Shown: positions 21,757 through 31,203 of the stretch, piece by piece
How positions within the stretch are numbered: the first letter of the stretch is position 1
How the letters are laid out: each line of letters begins with the position of its first letter
Assembly: GCA_947179155.2 (NCBI GenBank)
Contig: OX359269.1
Location: 51,335,524 to 51,399,523, forward strand
Direction of reading: 5' to 3'
From: Hedera helix
Lineage: Eukaryota; Streptophyta; Magnoliopsida; Apiales; Araliaceae
Length of the DNA stretch: 64,000 nucleotides
Notes under the pieces: generated by a model
Told to the model about the DNA's origin: nothing
Databases searched by the model: none
Seen by the model: the letters and a program-made list of their open reading frames with translations, nothing else
Program-made: the position numbers and the translations under genes

Positions 21757-24700
21757 ATGTCGCCACGTAGACAACCACCAAGGAACCAGGGGGTAGAAGA
21801 GTCAGTTAACAACGACGCGGGGGGACACAACGTAGACCCTATGCAAAACTTCGTCGACATGCTAGCTGAGGCAATGCAAAACCGCCACCCTGTAGTAGCA
21901 AATCCGCCACCACCACCAAATCAGTTGGCGAATTTTAAAGATTTTAAGGCGGTGGGACCGCCAGAGTTTAGAGGGACGTCGGACCCGATAGAGGCCCAGT
22001 CTTGGATAAAGGAGATAGAGAAAACGTTCGTTATCGCGAGGGTAGCTGAGGAGCAAAAGACAATCTTTGCTACCTATATGATGAAGGGAGAGGCTAATTT
22101 CTGGTGGGAAGCCAATCAGAATAGGGCTGGCGAGGGGGTGGTGTCATGGACAAGATTTAAGGAAATATTCGATGAGAATTATTTCCCGAAGAGTATGAAA
22201 AGTAGGATGGAAGTGAAATTTCTAGAACTGAAGCAGGAAAACATGTCGGTACCTGAGTACGCGGCAAGATTTAATGAGCTGGCCAGGTTCGCTCCACATC
22301 AAGTGGATACGGAGGAACGCAAGGCCAGAAGATTCGAAAATGGATTGAGACCTTGGATATTCAACAAGGTAGCGGTACTGCAGATTGACTCATTCGCAAC
22401 TTTGTTGGAGAAGTCAATCATTGCTGAAGGAGGAAGCGACGCATTAACCAAGTACAACCAGGAGAGAAACAAAAAGAAAAATGAAGGGGGAAGCAAGAAC
22501 AGTAACAGTGGGGGGAATAATAACAACAATAACAACAACAAGCGCAAATGGGACAACAGCAGCAACGACAAGAGCTCGGGGAATCAACAAGGAAGTGTTC
22601 AGAAAAAGCCAGCATGCAATATATGTGGAAAGAACCACTTCGGGGAGTGCAGGAAAGGGAAGAATACGTGCTATAATTGTGGGCAGGTGGGACATATTTC
22701 TCCAAATTGTCCCCTTCCAAAGAAAGTGAGATGCTTTTCTTGCGGAGCATCTGACCACCTGATAAAAGATTGCCCTAAGAAGAAGAATGACGGGGGTAGC
22801 GGCTACAGGGGCAATAACAACAAATTGGCTATCGGGGGACCGGTACCACAGAACAAGCCGACAGCCCGGACGTTCAATATGACGGTGCAAGATGCCGTGG
22901 GGTCAAAAGACGTGGTGTCAGGTATTATTCCGATCAATAATATAAATGCATATGTATTGTTTGATTCGGGTGCTACCTGTTCATTTGTGTCTGATGATTT
23001 CGCTAGACGATTAGAGTTGCCTAGGGACAAACTAGAAAACTCAATGAACATAGAAGTTGCTAATAAAGAAGTGATTCCGGTAGAGTACATACATAGAAAT
23101 TGTTGTGCTGAAATCAGGGGTCAGAAATTAAATGTGAATCTAATTCCAATACGTCTGGGGGAATTTGATGTAATACTTGGGATGGATTGGTTGTTTAACC
23201 ACGGGGCGATAATTGATTGTCAGAAGAAGTGCATACACCTTAAGACACCAAATAAGTCTAAGGTCGTATTTTATGGCAGCAAATCGTCAAGACAGTCTTC
23301 TTGTCTGACGATGATGCAGGCCAAGAAATTATTGAAGAAAGGTTGTGTAGGGTATTTGGCTCATGTGGTTGACACACAAGTGGTGAGTCCCGAGATGGAG
23401 CAAATACCAGTAGTTAGGGAGTTTACGGATGTTTTTCCAGATGTACTGCCGGGTTTACCGCGGGACAGGGAGATAGAATTTGTGATTGATTTAGTACCGG
23501 GGACAGCACCGATATCGAAAGCACCATATAGGATGGCTCCGGTAGAACTAAAGGAATTGATGGTGCAATTGCAGGAGTTGTTAGACAATAAGTACATTCA
23601 GCCAAGTGTTTCTCCATGGGGAGCACCGGTGCTGTTTGTAAAGAAGAAGGATGGATCGATGAGATTGTGTATGGATTATAGAGAGCTGAATAAGGTGACA
23701 ATTAAGAACAAGTACCCGTTACCACGAATTGACGATCTTTTCGATCAATTGAAAGGGGCGAAGTACTTTTCAAAGATTGACTTAAGGACTGGTTATCATC
23801 AGTTGAAAGTCAGGAAGGAGGATATACCCAAGACGGCATTCAGAACTCGATATGGGCATTATGAGTTTCTGGTGATGTCGTTTGGACTAACGAATGCGCC
23901 AGCCGCATTTATGGACATGATGAACAGAATATTCAAGCAATACTTGGATAAATTTGTAGTCGTGTTCATTGACGATATTCTGGTATATTCCAAAACGGAG
24001 GAGGAGCATGCTGAACACCTAAGATTGGTGTTGGAGATTTTACGGAAGGAGCGGTTGTACGCTAAGTTTTCAAAGTGTGAATTCTGGTTGGAAAGAGTTC
24101 AATTTTTAGGTCATGTTATTGACAAGGAGGGAGTTTCGGTTGATCCGGCGAAGGTTGAATCGGTAATGAATTGGGAGCAACCAAGGACGCCGACAGAAGT
24201 AAGAAGTTTCTTAGGGTTAGCGGGTTACTATCGGAGGTTCATTCAAGACTTCTCAAAGCTAGCAACACCGTTGACCAACTTAACAAGAAAGACGGTGAAA
24301 TACGTGTGGACAGAGAAGTGTGAGGAAAGTTTTCAGGAGTTAAAGAAAAGACTTAGTGAAGCACCTGTATTGACCTTACCAGACGATACAGGAGGTTTTA
24401 CGGTCTACAGTGATGCATCGCACAAGGGGCTTGACTGTGTGCTTATGCAAAACGGCAAAGTCGTTGCGTATGCGTCCAGACAATTAAAAGATTATGAGAA
24501 GGGATATCCTACCCACGACTTGGAGCTGGCAGCGGTAGTGTTTGCCCTTAAAATTTGGAGACATTATCTGTACGGAGAAAAATGTGAGATATTCACAGAC
24601 CATAAGAGTCTGAAGTATATCTTCACACAGAAGGAGTTGAATATGAGGCAACGGAGATGGTTGGAATTGATCAAAGATTATGATTGTGAAATTCTATATC

Positions 24701-26289
24701 ATCCCGGCAAGGCCAACGTAGTAGCGGATGCTCTGAGTAGAAAGAGCAGGGAGAAATTGTTCATATTGACAGATCAAGAACAATTGGTTCAAGAGATGGC
24801 TCGAATGGAGTTGGAAGTGAGAAGTCCAAACGAGTCAATAGAAGTCGAGGTGAGCCCAACCTTGTTAGATAGGGTGAAAGAGGCTCAAGACAAAGATGAG
24901 GAATGTGACAGAATCCGGAAGAGGATGACCGATGGAGAAGAGGTCAAGTTTAAAATTGATAACTTGGGATTGCTGAGATTTGAAAATCGTGTTTGGGTCC
25001 CGCTAGTGCCTGAATTACGAGAGGAAATTTTGCAAGAAGCCCACAGTACGAGATACTCGATACATCCGGGGAGTACGAAGATGTATCAAGATCTACGTCA
25101 GCATTTTTGGTGGCCGAATTTAAAGAGGGAGGTTGCAGAATGTGTCAGCCGATGCCTAACTTGTCAAAGGGTAAAGGCCGAACATCAGAGACCAAGTGGA
25201 TTGTTACAGCCGTTAGAAATTCCTGAGTGGAAATTGGAGCATATCACAATGGATTTTGTGGTAGGACTTCCAGCAACACAGAAGGGATATGACGCAATTT
25301 GGGTGATTGTGGATCGGCTAACAAAGTCAGCGCACTTTTTGCCGATCAAGATTAGGTTCAGTTTGGATCAGTTGTCCAAACTGTACATCAAAGAGATAGT
25401 TTCAAGACATGGGGTGCCGGTATCGATTGTGTCAGACAGAGATCCGCGCTTCACGTCAAAATTTTGGAGAAGTCTTCAGGAGAGATTGGGGACACAGTTG
25501 AGAATGAGTACAGCGTATCATCCGCAGACCGATGGGCAAAGTGAGAGAACAATTCAGACATTGGAAGATATGCTCAGGGCCTGCGTAATGGATTTCAAGG
25601 GCAGTTGGGAAATCCATCTACCACTAGTTGAGTTTGCATACAACAACAGTTATCATGCGAGCATAGGTATGCCGCCTTACGAAGCTTTATATGGCAGAAA
25701 ATGCAGAACACCTCTGTGTTGGGATGAGGTAGGAGAACGCCGACTGTTGGGACCAGAGTTGGTTCAACAGACGGTAGAAATTATCAAGGTAATAATAGCT
25801 CGGCTAGTAGCAGCTCAAGACCGTCAAAAGAAATACGCCGATTTACATCGACAGAAACGAGACTTCGAAGTGGGGAGTTTTGTGTTCATTAAGGTATCTC
25901 CCTGGAAAGGGAAGATCAGATTTGGAAAGAAGGGGAAATTGAGTCCAAGGTTCATAGGACCGTTCGAAATATTGAGGAGAGTGGGTGAAGTAGCATACGA
26001 GGTAGCTTTACCTCCTGAATTGGAACATATTCACAATGTGTTTCACGTGTCAGTATTGCGGCCATACAAACCAGACTACAAGCACGTTATATCCTATGAA
26101 CCAATTCAAGTCGGGAAGGACTTATCATATGAAGAAGTTCCTGTTCAGATACTCGATAGGAAGGAACAGAAACTGAGAAATAAGATAATTCATTCTGTCA
26201 AAGTACTTTGGAGGAATCACGCCATTGAAGAATCTACGTGGGAATTAGAGGAGGAAATGAGGGCAAATTATCCGTTTTTATTTGAGTAA
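21757..26289 (+). CDS. gag-pol: Retrotransposon Gag-Pol polyprotein with chromodomain
   Basis: One open frame of 1510 residues with no stop or frameshift between gag and pol. Domains by approximate residue: retrotransposon gag 60-230; a basic Asn-rich linker; a CCHC-like knuckle near 286 and two clear CCHC knuckles (CYNCGQVGHISPNC near 304 and CFSCGASDHLIKDC near 325); aspartic protease with DSGA near 402; reverse transcriptase 590-770 with FIDD near 737; RNase H from about 880 (VYSDASHKGLDCV); integrase HHCC zinc finger near 1095-1140; integrase core with D near 1165, D near 1226 and E near 1263 in D-x35-E spacing; and a C-terminal chromodomain about 1445-1505. The chromodomain is what directs chromoviruses to heterochromatin. 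All catalytic residues I looked for are present. One small deviation is Asp in GLDCVLMQ of RNase H where Gly is usual. Confidence 0.97.
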   Translation: MSPRRQPPRNQGVEESVNNDAGGHNVDPMQNFVDMLAEAMQNRHPVVANPPPPPNQLANFKDFKAVGPPEFRGTSDPIEAQSWIKEIEKTFVIARVAEEQKTIFATYMMKGEANFWWEANQNRAGEGVVSWTRFKEIFDENYFPKSMKSRMEVKFLELKQENMSVPEYAARFNELARFAPHQVDTEERKARRFENGLRPWIFNKVAVLQIDSFATLLEKSIIAEGGSDALTKYNQERNKKKNEGGSKNSNSGGNNNNNNNNKRKWDNSSNDKSSGNQQGSVQKKPACNICGKNHFGECRKGKNTCYNCGQVGHISPNCPLPKKVRCFSCGASDHLIKDCPKKKNDGGSGYRGNNNKLAIGGPVPQNKPTARTFNMTVQDAVGSKDVVSGIIPINNINAYVLFDSGATCSFVSDDFARRLELPRDKLENSMNIEVANKEVIPVEYIHRNCCAEIRGQKLNVNLIPIRLGEFDVILGMDWLFNHGAIIDCQKKCIHLKTPNKSKVVFYGSKSSRQSSCLTMMQAKKLLKKGCVGYLAHVVDTQVVSPEMEQIPVVREFTDVFPDVLPGLPRDREIEFVIDLVPGTAPISKAPYRMAPVELKELMVQLQELLDNKYIQPSVSPWGAPVLFVKKKDGSMRLCMDYRELNKVTIKNKYPLPRIDDLFDQLKGAKYFSKIDLRTGYHQLKVRKEDIPKTAFRTRYGHYEFLVMSFGLTNAPAAFMDMMNRIFKQYLDKFVVVFIDDILVYSKTEEEHAEHLRLVLEILRKERLYAKFSKCEFWLERVQFLGHVIDKEGVSVDPAKVESVMNWEQPRTPTEVRSFLGLAGYYRRFIQDFSKLATPLTNLTRKTVKYVWTEKCEESFQELKKRLSEAPVLTLPDDTGGFTVYSDASHKGLDCVLMQNGKVVAYASRQLKDYEKGYPTHDLELAAVVFALKIWRHYLYGEKCEIFTDHKSLKYIFTQKELNMRQRRWLELIKDYDCEILYHPGKANVVADALSRKSREKLFILTDQEQLVQEMARMELEVRSPNESIEVEVSPTLLDRVKEAQDKDEECDRIRKRMTDGEEVKFKIDNLGLLRFENRVWVPLVPELREEILQEAHSTRYSIHPGSTKMYQDLRQHFWWPNLKREVAECVSRCLTCQRVKAEHQRPSGLLQPLEIPEWKLEHITMDFVVGLPATQKGYDAIWVIVDRLTKSAHFLPIKIRFSLDQLSKLYIKEIVSRHGVPVSIVSDRDPRFTSKFWRSLQERLGTQLRMSTAYHPQTDGQSERTIQTLEDMLRACVMDFKGSWEIHLPLVEFAYNNSYHASIGMPPYEALYGRKCRTPLCWDEVGERRLLGPELVQQTVEIIKVIIARLVAAQDRQKKYADLHRQKRDFEVGSFVFIKVSPWKGKIRFGKKGKLSPRFIGPFEILRRVGEVAYEVALPPELEHIHNVFHVSVLRPYKPDYKHVISYEPIQVGKDLSYEEVPVQILDRKEQKLRNKIIHSVKVLWRNHAIEESTWELEEEMRANYPFLFE

Positions 26290-26323
26290 CCTTATTTTAC
26301 AATTCCGAGGACGGAATTTTTAT

Positions 26324-26336
26324 AAGGAGGGGAGAA
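26324..26336 (+). other. Polypurine tract
   Basis: AAGGAGGGGAGAA abuts the TGTAATG start of the 3' LTR and is the plus-strand primer. Just upstream, 26301-26318 holds a small hairpin (AATTCCG / CGGAATT) after the gag-pol stop. Confidence 0.9.
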
Positions 26337-29300
26337 TGTAATGTCCTAGAATTTCCACATCTTTATTTATTAAATTATTAATTTAATTTCCAACGAGTTA
26401 GTTTTATGAGATTATTTAAATCTTTTTATGTGATTAATTAATTATGTGATTAAATAATTATGTAATTAATTACTAAAATTAATTAAAGGGGGTCACTAAC
26501 ATGTTATTAAATTAGTGAACAAACCCTAAAGTTTTAATATCAAAATAATTGATAAGTTTCCTATTAATTAAATATTCAATTAAATTGAATATAATGAGTG
26601 AATTAAATATAATAAATTAATTAATATGATTATTAATTAATGTAAATAATGTGAAATATTAATAATAATATTTATTAGTCCATTTAGTAATTTAATACTA
26701 ATGGGTTAGAATATTTAATTATTTATTCAATTTAATTATTTATTTAATCATGGATTGAATAATTAATGTATAAATTATTAAATTAGCCCAACATGGGTCA
26801 ATTAGTAGCCCAAATGTAGAATAATAAAATTTGACAATTTAGTAGCCCAAACAATTTAATAGAAGCCCAATTGGTATTTTAAATTAAAGCCCAATGATTG
26901 GCCCATTTGAAAAATACTTAATAAAACTATTAATTATTAAAAAGTGGACTTGTGACACTCATTTTGGGACATGAAGAAGAGTCCTGCCGAGTGAATCCAA
27001 GAAGGAGGAGAGAGAGTGTATTGCTATTATTATTATTATTATTATTATTATTTGATTTTTCATTTATTTAATTAAAGGTTGCTTGTTTTGATTTTTGGGA
27101 AAGTCTTTTCCCACAAAATCCTCACCAACTTAGTATGGGCTAGCTTTCTTGTGTAAGTATCCAAGTAAGAGCATCATGACTTGTAGATATAATTTGTGTA
27201 TCTATTAATTTTTCAAGTATACTTAAAAAGTTGATAGATGTTATTTCATTTTTGCTCCAAAAATCAAAAGAGAGAGTTTGAGAGCAAAATATTTTGAGAG
27301 AGAGCAAGAGAAGGAGAAGGAGTGCTAAGCTAGTTTATGTCTTCAAGATTCACAACATACTTTGGGAGAAAAAGAAGATTAGCCATTAAATCAAGGTAAT
27401 AGTTATTTTAAATAAAGTGTTGTTTTTAAATTAAATAAATCATCATGTTAGTATAAACATGTTAATATAGTTATTAATGTGTAGAGGTAATATTTATGCC
27501 ATGCTTGAGTTTAATATGTTTGGTTTGTATTTTGGTATATTTTATATGCTAAAATATGTATTTAGTAGTGTGTAAACAAGTTTTGAAATATATTACCAAA
27601 AACATTTTTATAAAACTTAGGTTTGATGTTCTAATATTATAGAACATTAAATCATGAGAAAAACAAAGTTTAAATAACTCAAAATGGAGATTTATACAAA
27701 AAGTTATGATTTATGGTAGTTTATATGATGTAAAATTTTTTTTTAAAAAAATAATGATATTAAATCATGAAAAATTATTTTTTCATGTTATAAATTAATA
27801 TAAGGTGATTGGTAATTTTTTTGATTTTTATTGAGCATTTAAAGCTTACTTGATGGTATAATTTTTATTAAAGTGGGTATTTTCTGGTCACTGTTCACGT
27901 TCTGCGGGAAGAAAAAAATTTAAGGCTTTCCGCGCAATGCGCGGCTGCCACTGTTCACCGAGGACGCGGAGCCAAACGACGTCGTTTGGCGTCCGTGAAA
28001 TTTTACTCCGCGCGTTATGCGCGGAGGCCATTTCCGGGGTTTCAAAAACGACGCCGTTTTGGTCCTGCATCGGCTTACGCGCGCAATGCGCGAGAAACTG
28101 TTTTTCGGCAAAATTACCATTTTGCCCCTCCGTGTTTTTCTTGGCAGAATTACCATTTTGCCCTCCGATCAGTTTTCGAATTATTTACAAAATTGCCATC
28201 GGTCCGGTTTTTCAACTTATTTACGAAAATGCCATTCAGGTTAATTTTAATTAATTTAAATATTTAAAAATTAAATTAAAATTATAACAAAAATAATAAT
28301 AATACAAAAATAATATTGGGGAGGATATTTTTCATTAAGTTTAATATTTAAATATTTTAAATATTAATCTAGTTAGCTAAACCATGGTTAAGTTAAATAA
28401 ATTTATTTTTATTTATTATTTTAAGTGTTAATAATAAATAAAGATGATGAATTAGCAATTATTATTTAATGTCTATTAAATAATATTTAAAGAGAGATAA
28501 AATTTATAAATTAATTATTTATTATTTAAATATTATTAAATAATAAATAAGGATAATTAAGTGATTAATTATTATTTATTTAACATTAAATAGCGATTAA
28601 TGGAAATTAAGTTATTAGAGTAATAATTTATTATTTAATTTAAATAATAAATAAGAATGATTTGATTATTATTTAACCTTAAATAATAATTAGAATTAAT
28701 TAAATAATTAATTATTATTTAATTGACATTAAATAATAATTAAAGAGGATTAAGATTAGTAAACTATTATTTAATTTCCTTAATTAAATAATAAGTAAGG
28801 TTAATTACTTAGTTAATTATTGGTTGATTAACATTAAATTAAAGAAGGTTAAAACTAAGTTAATAATTATTTATTATTTATGTATAATTAAATAATAAGT
28901 AAGTACAATTAGTTATTATTTATTTAAAATAATAACTAGAGTTAATTAATTAATTTCTATTTAATCAATATTAAATAGTAATTAAAAAGAGATTGAGTTA
29001 ATAAAATAAATTGAATTTAATTAAACAATTATAATAAGTTGTTTAAAGGTTTAATAAGTGTCCAACACTTAAGAGAAATATTTTCTAACTTATTAAATTA
29101 TTAACCTAAAATGATTAAGTGACTATAAGGTTAATAATATTGTTTTGACTAATGTAAATTATGTGTTAATACTTATGTGTGGCAAATAAGTTCATTATTA
29201 AGCGTATAGTTATGCAAATACGCCGTACTAATTATTAGACCGACTTTATTAATGTTAGGTCTTTCAAAGCAAGTTAGTTAAAGCTAGACAATTATTGTAG

Positions 29301-30274
29301 CTGAGCAAACAGGCAAGTTCTCTAACCCTACTCAATTATTATCGTTGAACAAGTTTCCATACTTGTATTTATTGTTAAAGCTTGCAGTGGTTTAATTATT
29401 TAAAATTATTCCACATCCATATTGTTTATACAATCGCACTTAGTGCATTTGAAGCTTATTAGTTCTTGATTCATGAACTGTATTAAAAATGTCTTAAGCT
29501 AATAATTCAGCTAGACATTACGTTTCTAAATTCAATAACTTGAATACTTTTAAAAGCTTATCCAAACCATTGTTGGGTGCGGATTTCTTATATTAAGTCT
29601 GAGAATTGAACAACCCTAAATTAGGGGATTTTGTGTCGGGAAACCGACTTTGGGCGCCAGTGACTAAATGTAATGCATATACAGCGGGTTGAATAGGCTG
29701 ATCCCCTTGAAAACCAAACAACTCAAAGGGTCAGAGGAAACTCTATTATACCCTAGTTAGTTCAGGGTCCTTAGTGACCACTCAGCATTTTAAGATTCAA
29801 ATATTCTGTTTATTAAAATTTGAATCCTGTTTCATTCACAATTGTTATATCTATTGTTGAATCATTGATGATATTTTTCCATTCATTCATGATATATTAA
29901 ATCTATATGATTGTTCTAAACTTGCTGAGCAAACTAGTTGCTCATTCTTGCTATATCATGAACCATTTTTCAGATAATCCTGATTGCTCAAAGAAGGATA
30001 AAGGAAAAGAAAAAGCCAGAGCTTAAGTTAGCTTATGCATGCTAATTAGATCTTTAATTATGTATTTACGGTTTTTAAACCTTTTGTAATTCCTTGTGAT
30101 AGAAACTGTTATTATGTTAAGGTTGATAGACCCTGGTATTGTAACCTTTTGAAGGGAACCAATATGTATTATTCCGCGATATTTAAATGCAATGTATGTA
30201 TTTAATTGTTAGTAATGTGTTGAATAGTGAGAACCAAACTCGAGGTTATGGAACCCGGATTTGGGGTCGTCACA
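26337..30274 (+). repeat. 3' LTR of the Tekay/Del-like element
   Basis: 3938 bases, colinear with the 5' LTR. The seven extra bases are explained by two additional ATT units at about 27030-27050 and one inserted base near 27626. Boundaries TGTAATG and GTCACA match the 5' copy, and ATAAT follows directly. Confidence 0.96.
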
Positions 30275-30279
30275 ATAAT
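30275..30279. repeat. Target site duplication ATAAT (right)
   Basis: Matches 16367-16371 exactly and abuts the 3' LTR end. Confidence 0.9.
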
Positions 30280-30640
30280 CAAATCACATAATTTACTAAG
30301 AATTTTTTTGATATCTTAATAAAATTTTAATAATAAATTCCTTGTCATAAAATTTGTTAAGATATATTATCTTACATAAAATTGTGATAGAAAAAGTTTA
30401 TAATAAAATCGGTAGATATAAAAATAAAATTTATTTTTGAAGAACTTTTTTTCTGTTATAGATATAAACATAAAAGACACTTTTCTTTTTCCTAACATAT
30501 AAGGGTTTTTTTTTTAAATTCTTTACAATTTTGGAAAGTGTTTAATTGTTTCAAATTTATATTGTACTTATATTAATTTCAATAGAAAAAAAAAATAAAC
30601 CAAAAAATTATGAAGCCAAGTTTTTACTTGTAGTTATACA
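30280..30640. other. AT-rich flank of the retrotransposon, nothing recognised
   Basis: About 360 bases of AT-rich noncoding DNA. Before the insertion it was continuous with 16246-16366 and so lay between the two diverged direct repeats. Confidence 0.5.
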
Positions 30641-31050
30641 AAATCATCAACCCCGTGCGAAACACATACGGTATAGATAATGATTTATTATATTATTAAA
30701 TAGATAAATATTAATTACAATTTTGAGAATATAATTGTAGTTATTAGATTATGAAATATATATTTAAATAATAAATATTGAATTATATATTGTAGGTTAC
30801 TTCAATCAATTATTAAGTTAAACATTTGAATGAAGTCATATTTATTTAGTTATGATTAGAAAAAAATAATTATTTTAATTTTATTTAAGTTTGTAATAGA
30901 GCTCTTTATTAGTGTTTATATTGAGAAAATTTAGTTGAAATTCTAATCTGAATAGAAGTATGAAACTCAATATCTAATAAATTTTAATTCAGTTATGACA
31001 ATTAGTTAATAATGAATTTACTATAATTTTTCAACTAATTTTATAGTTAT
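30641..31050 (+). repeat. Diverged direct repeat, right copy
   Basis: Related in order and orientation to 15862-16245. The left end carries CAACCCCGTGCGAAACAC, more complete than in the left copy. Its right end grades into a local 60-bp tandem duplication. Confidence 0.6.
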
Positions 31051-31155
31051 TATATTGACAATTAGTTAATAATGAATTTACTATAATTTTTCAACTAATT
31101 TTATAGTTATTATATTGACAATTAGTTAATAATGAATTTACTATAATTTTTCAAA
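30996..31155 (+). repeat. 60-bp tandem repeat, about 2.7 copies
   Basis: Successive 60-base units starting GACAATTAGTTAATAATGAA are identical over the first two copies; the last copy is partial and diverges after TTTTTCAA. It extends the right-hand copy of the diverged direct repeat and ends just before the solo LTR. Confidence 0.9.
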
Positions 31156-31203
31156 TAATTTTAATTTTTCAACTAATTTTAATAATGAATTTACTATATT
31201 AAT

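Larger units (their letters stand above)
16372..30274 (+). mobile_element. Complete Tekay/Del-like chromovirus (Ty3/gypsy LTR retrotransposon)
   Basis: A full-length element of 13,903 bases. Order: 5' LTR 16372-20302, primer binding site 20306-20317, extra ORF 20547-21404, gag-pol 21757-26289, polypurine tract 26324-26336, 3' LTR 26337-30274. Both LTRs begin TGTAATG and end GTCACA, and a 5-bp ATAAT duplication flanks the element. The pol order protease, reverse transcriptase, RNase H, integrase, then a C-terminal chromodomain marks a chromovirus; the very long LTRs and initiator-Met primer site fit the Tekay/Del lineage. The LTRs differ by about a dozen substitutions, one 6-base microsatellite length change and one single-base indel. 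Both ORFs are intact, so it may be autonomous. The extra ORF is not part of the usual chromovirus layout as I know it. Confidence 0.96.

Noticed and set aside
22299..23701. Minus-strand open frames antisense to gag-pol
   Set aside because: Shadows of the strongly coding plus-strand frame, with no independent domain.
30650..30672. CCCCGTGCGAAACAC string as a possible Helitron hairpin end
   Set aside because: The hairpin is poor and no CTRR end followed by T or matching 5' TC end was found.
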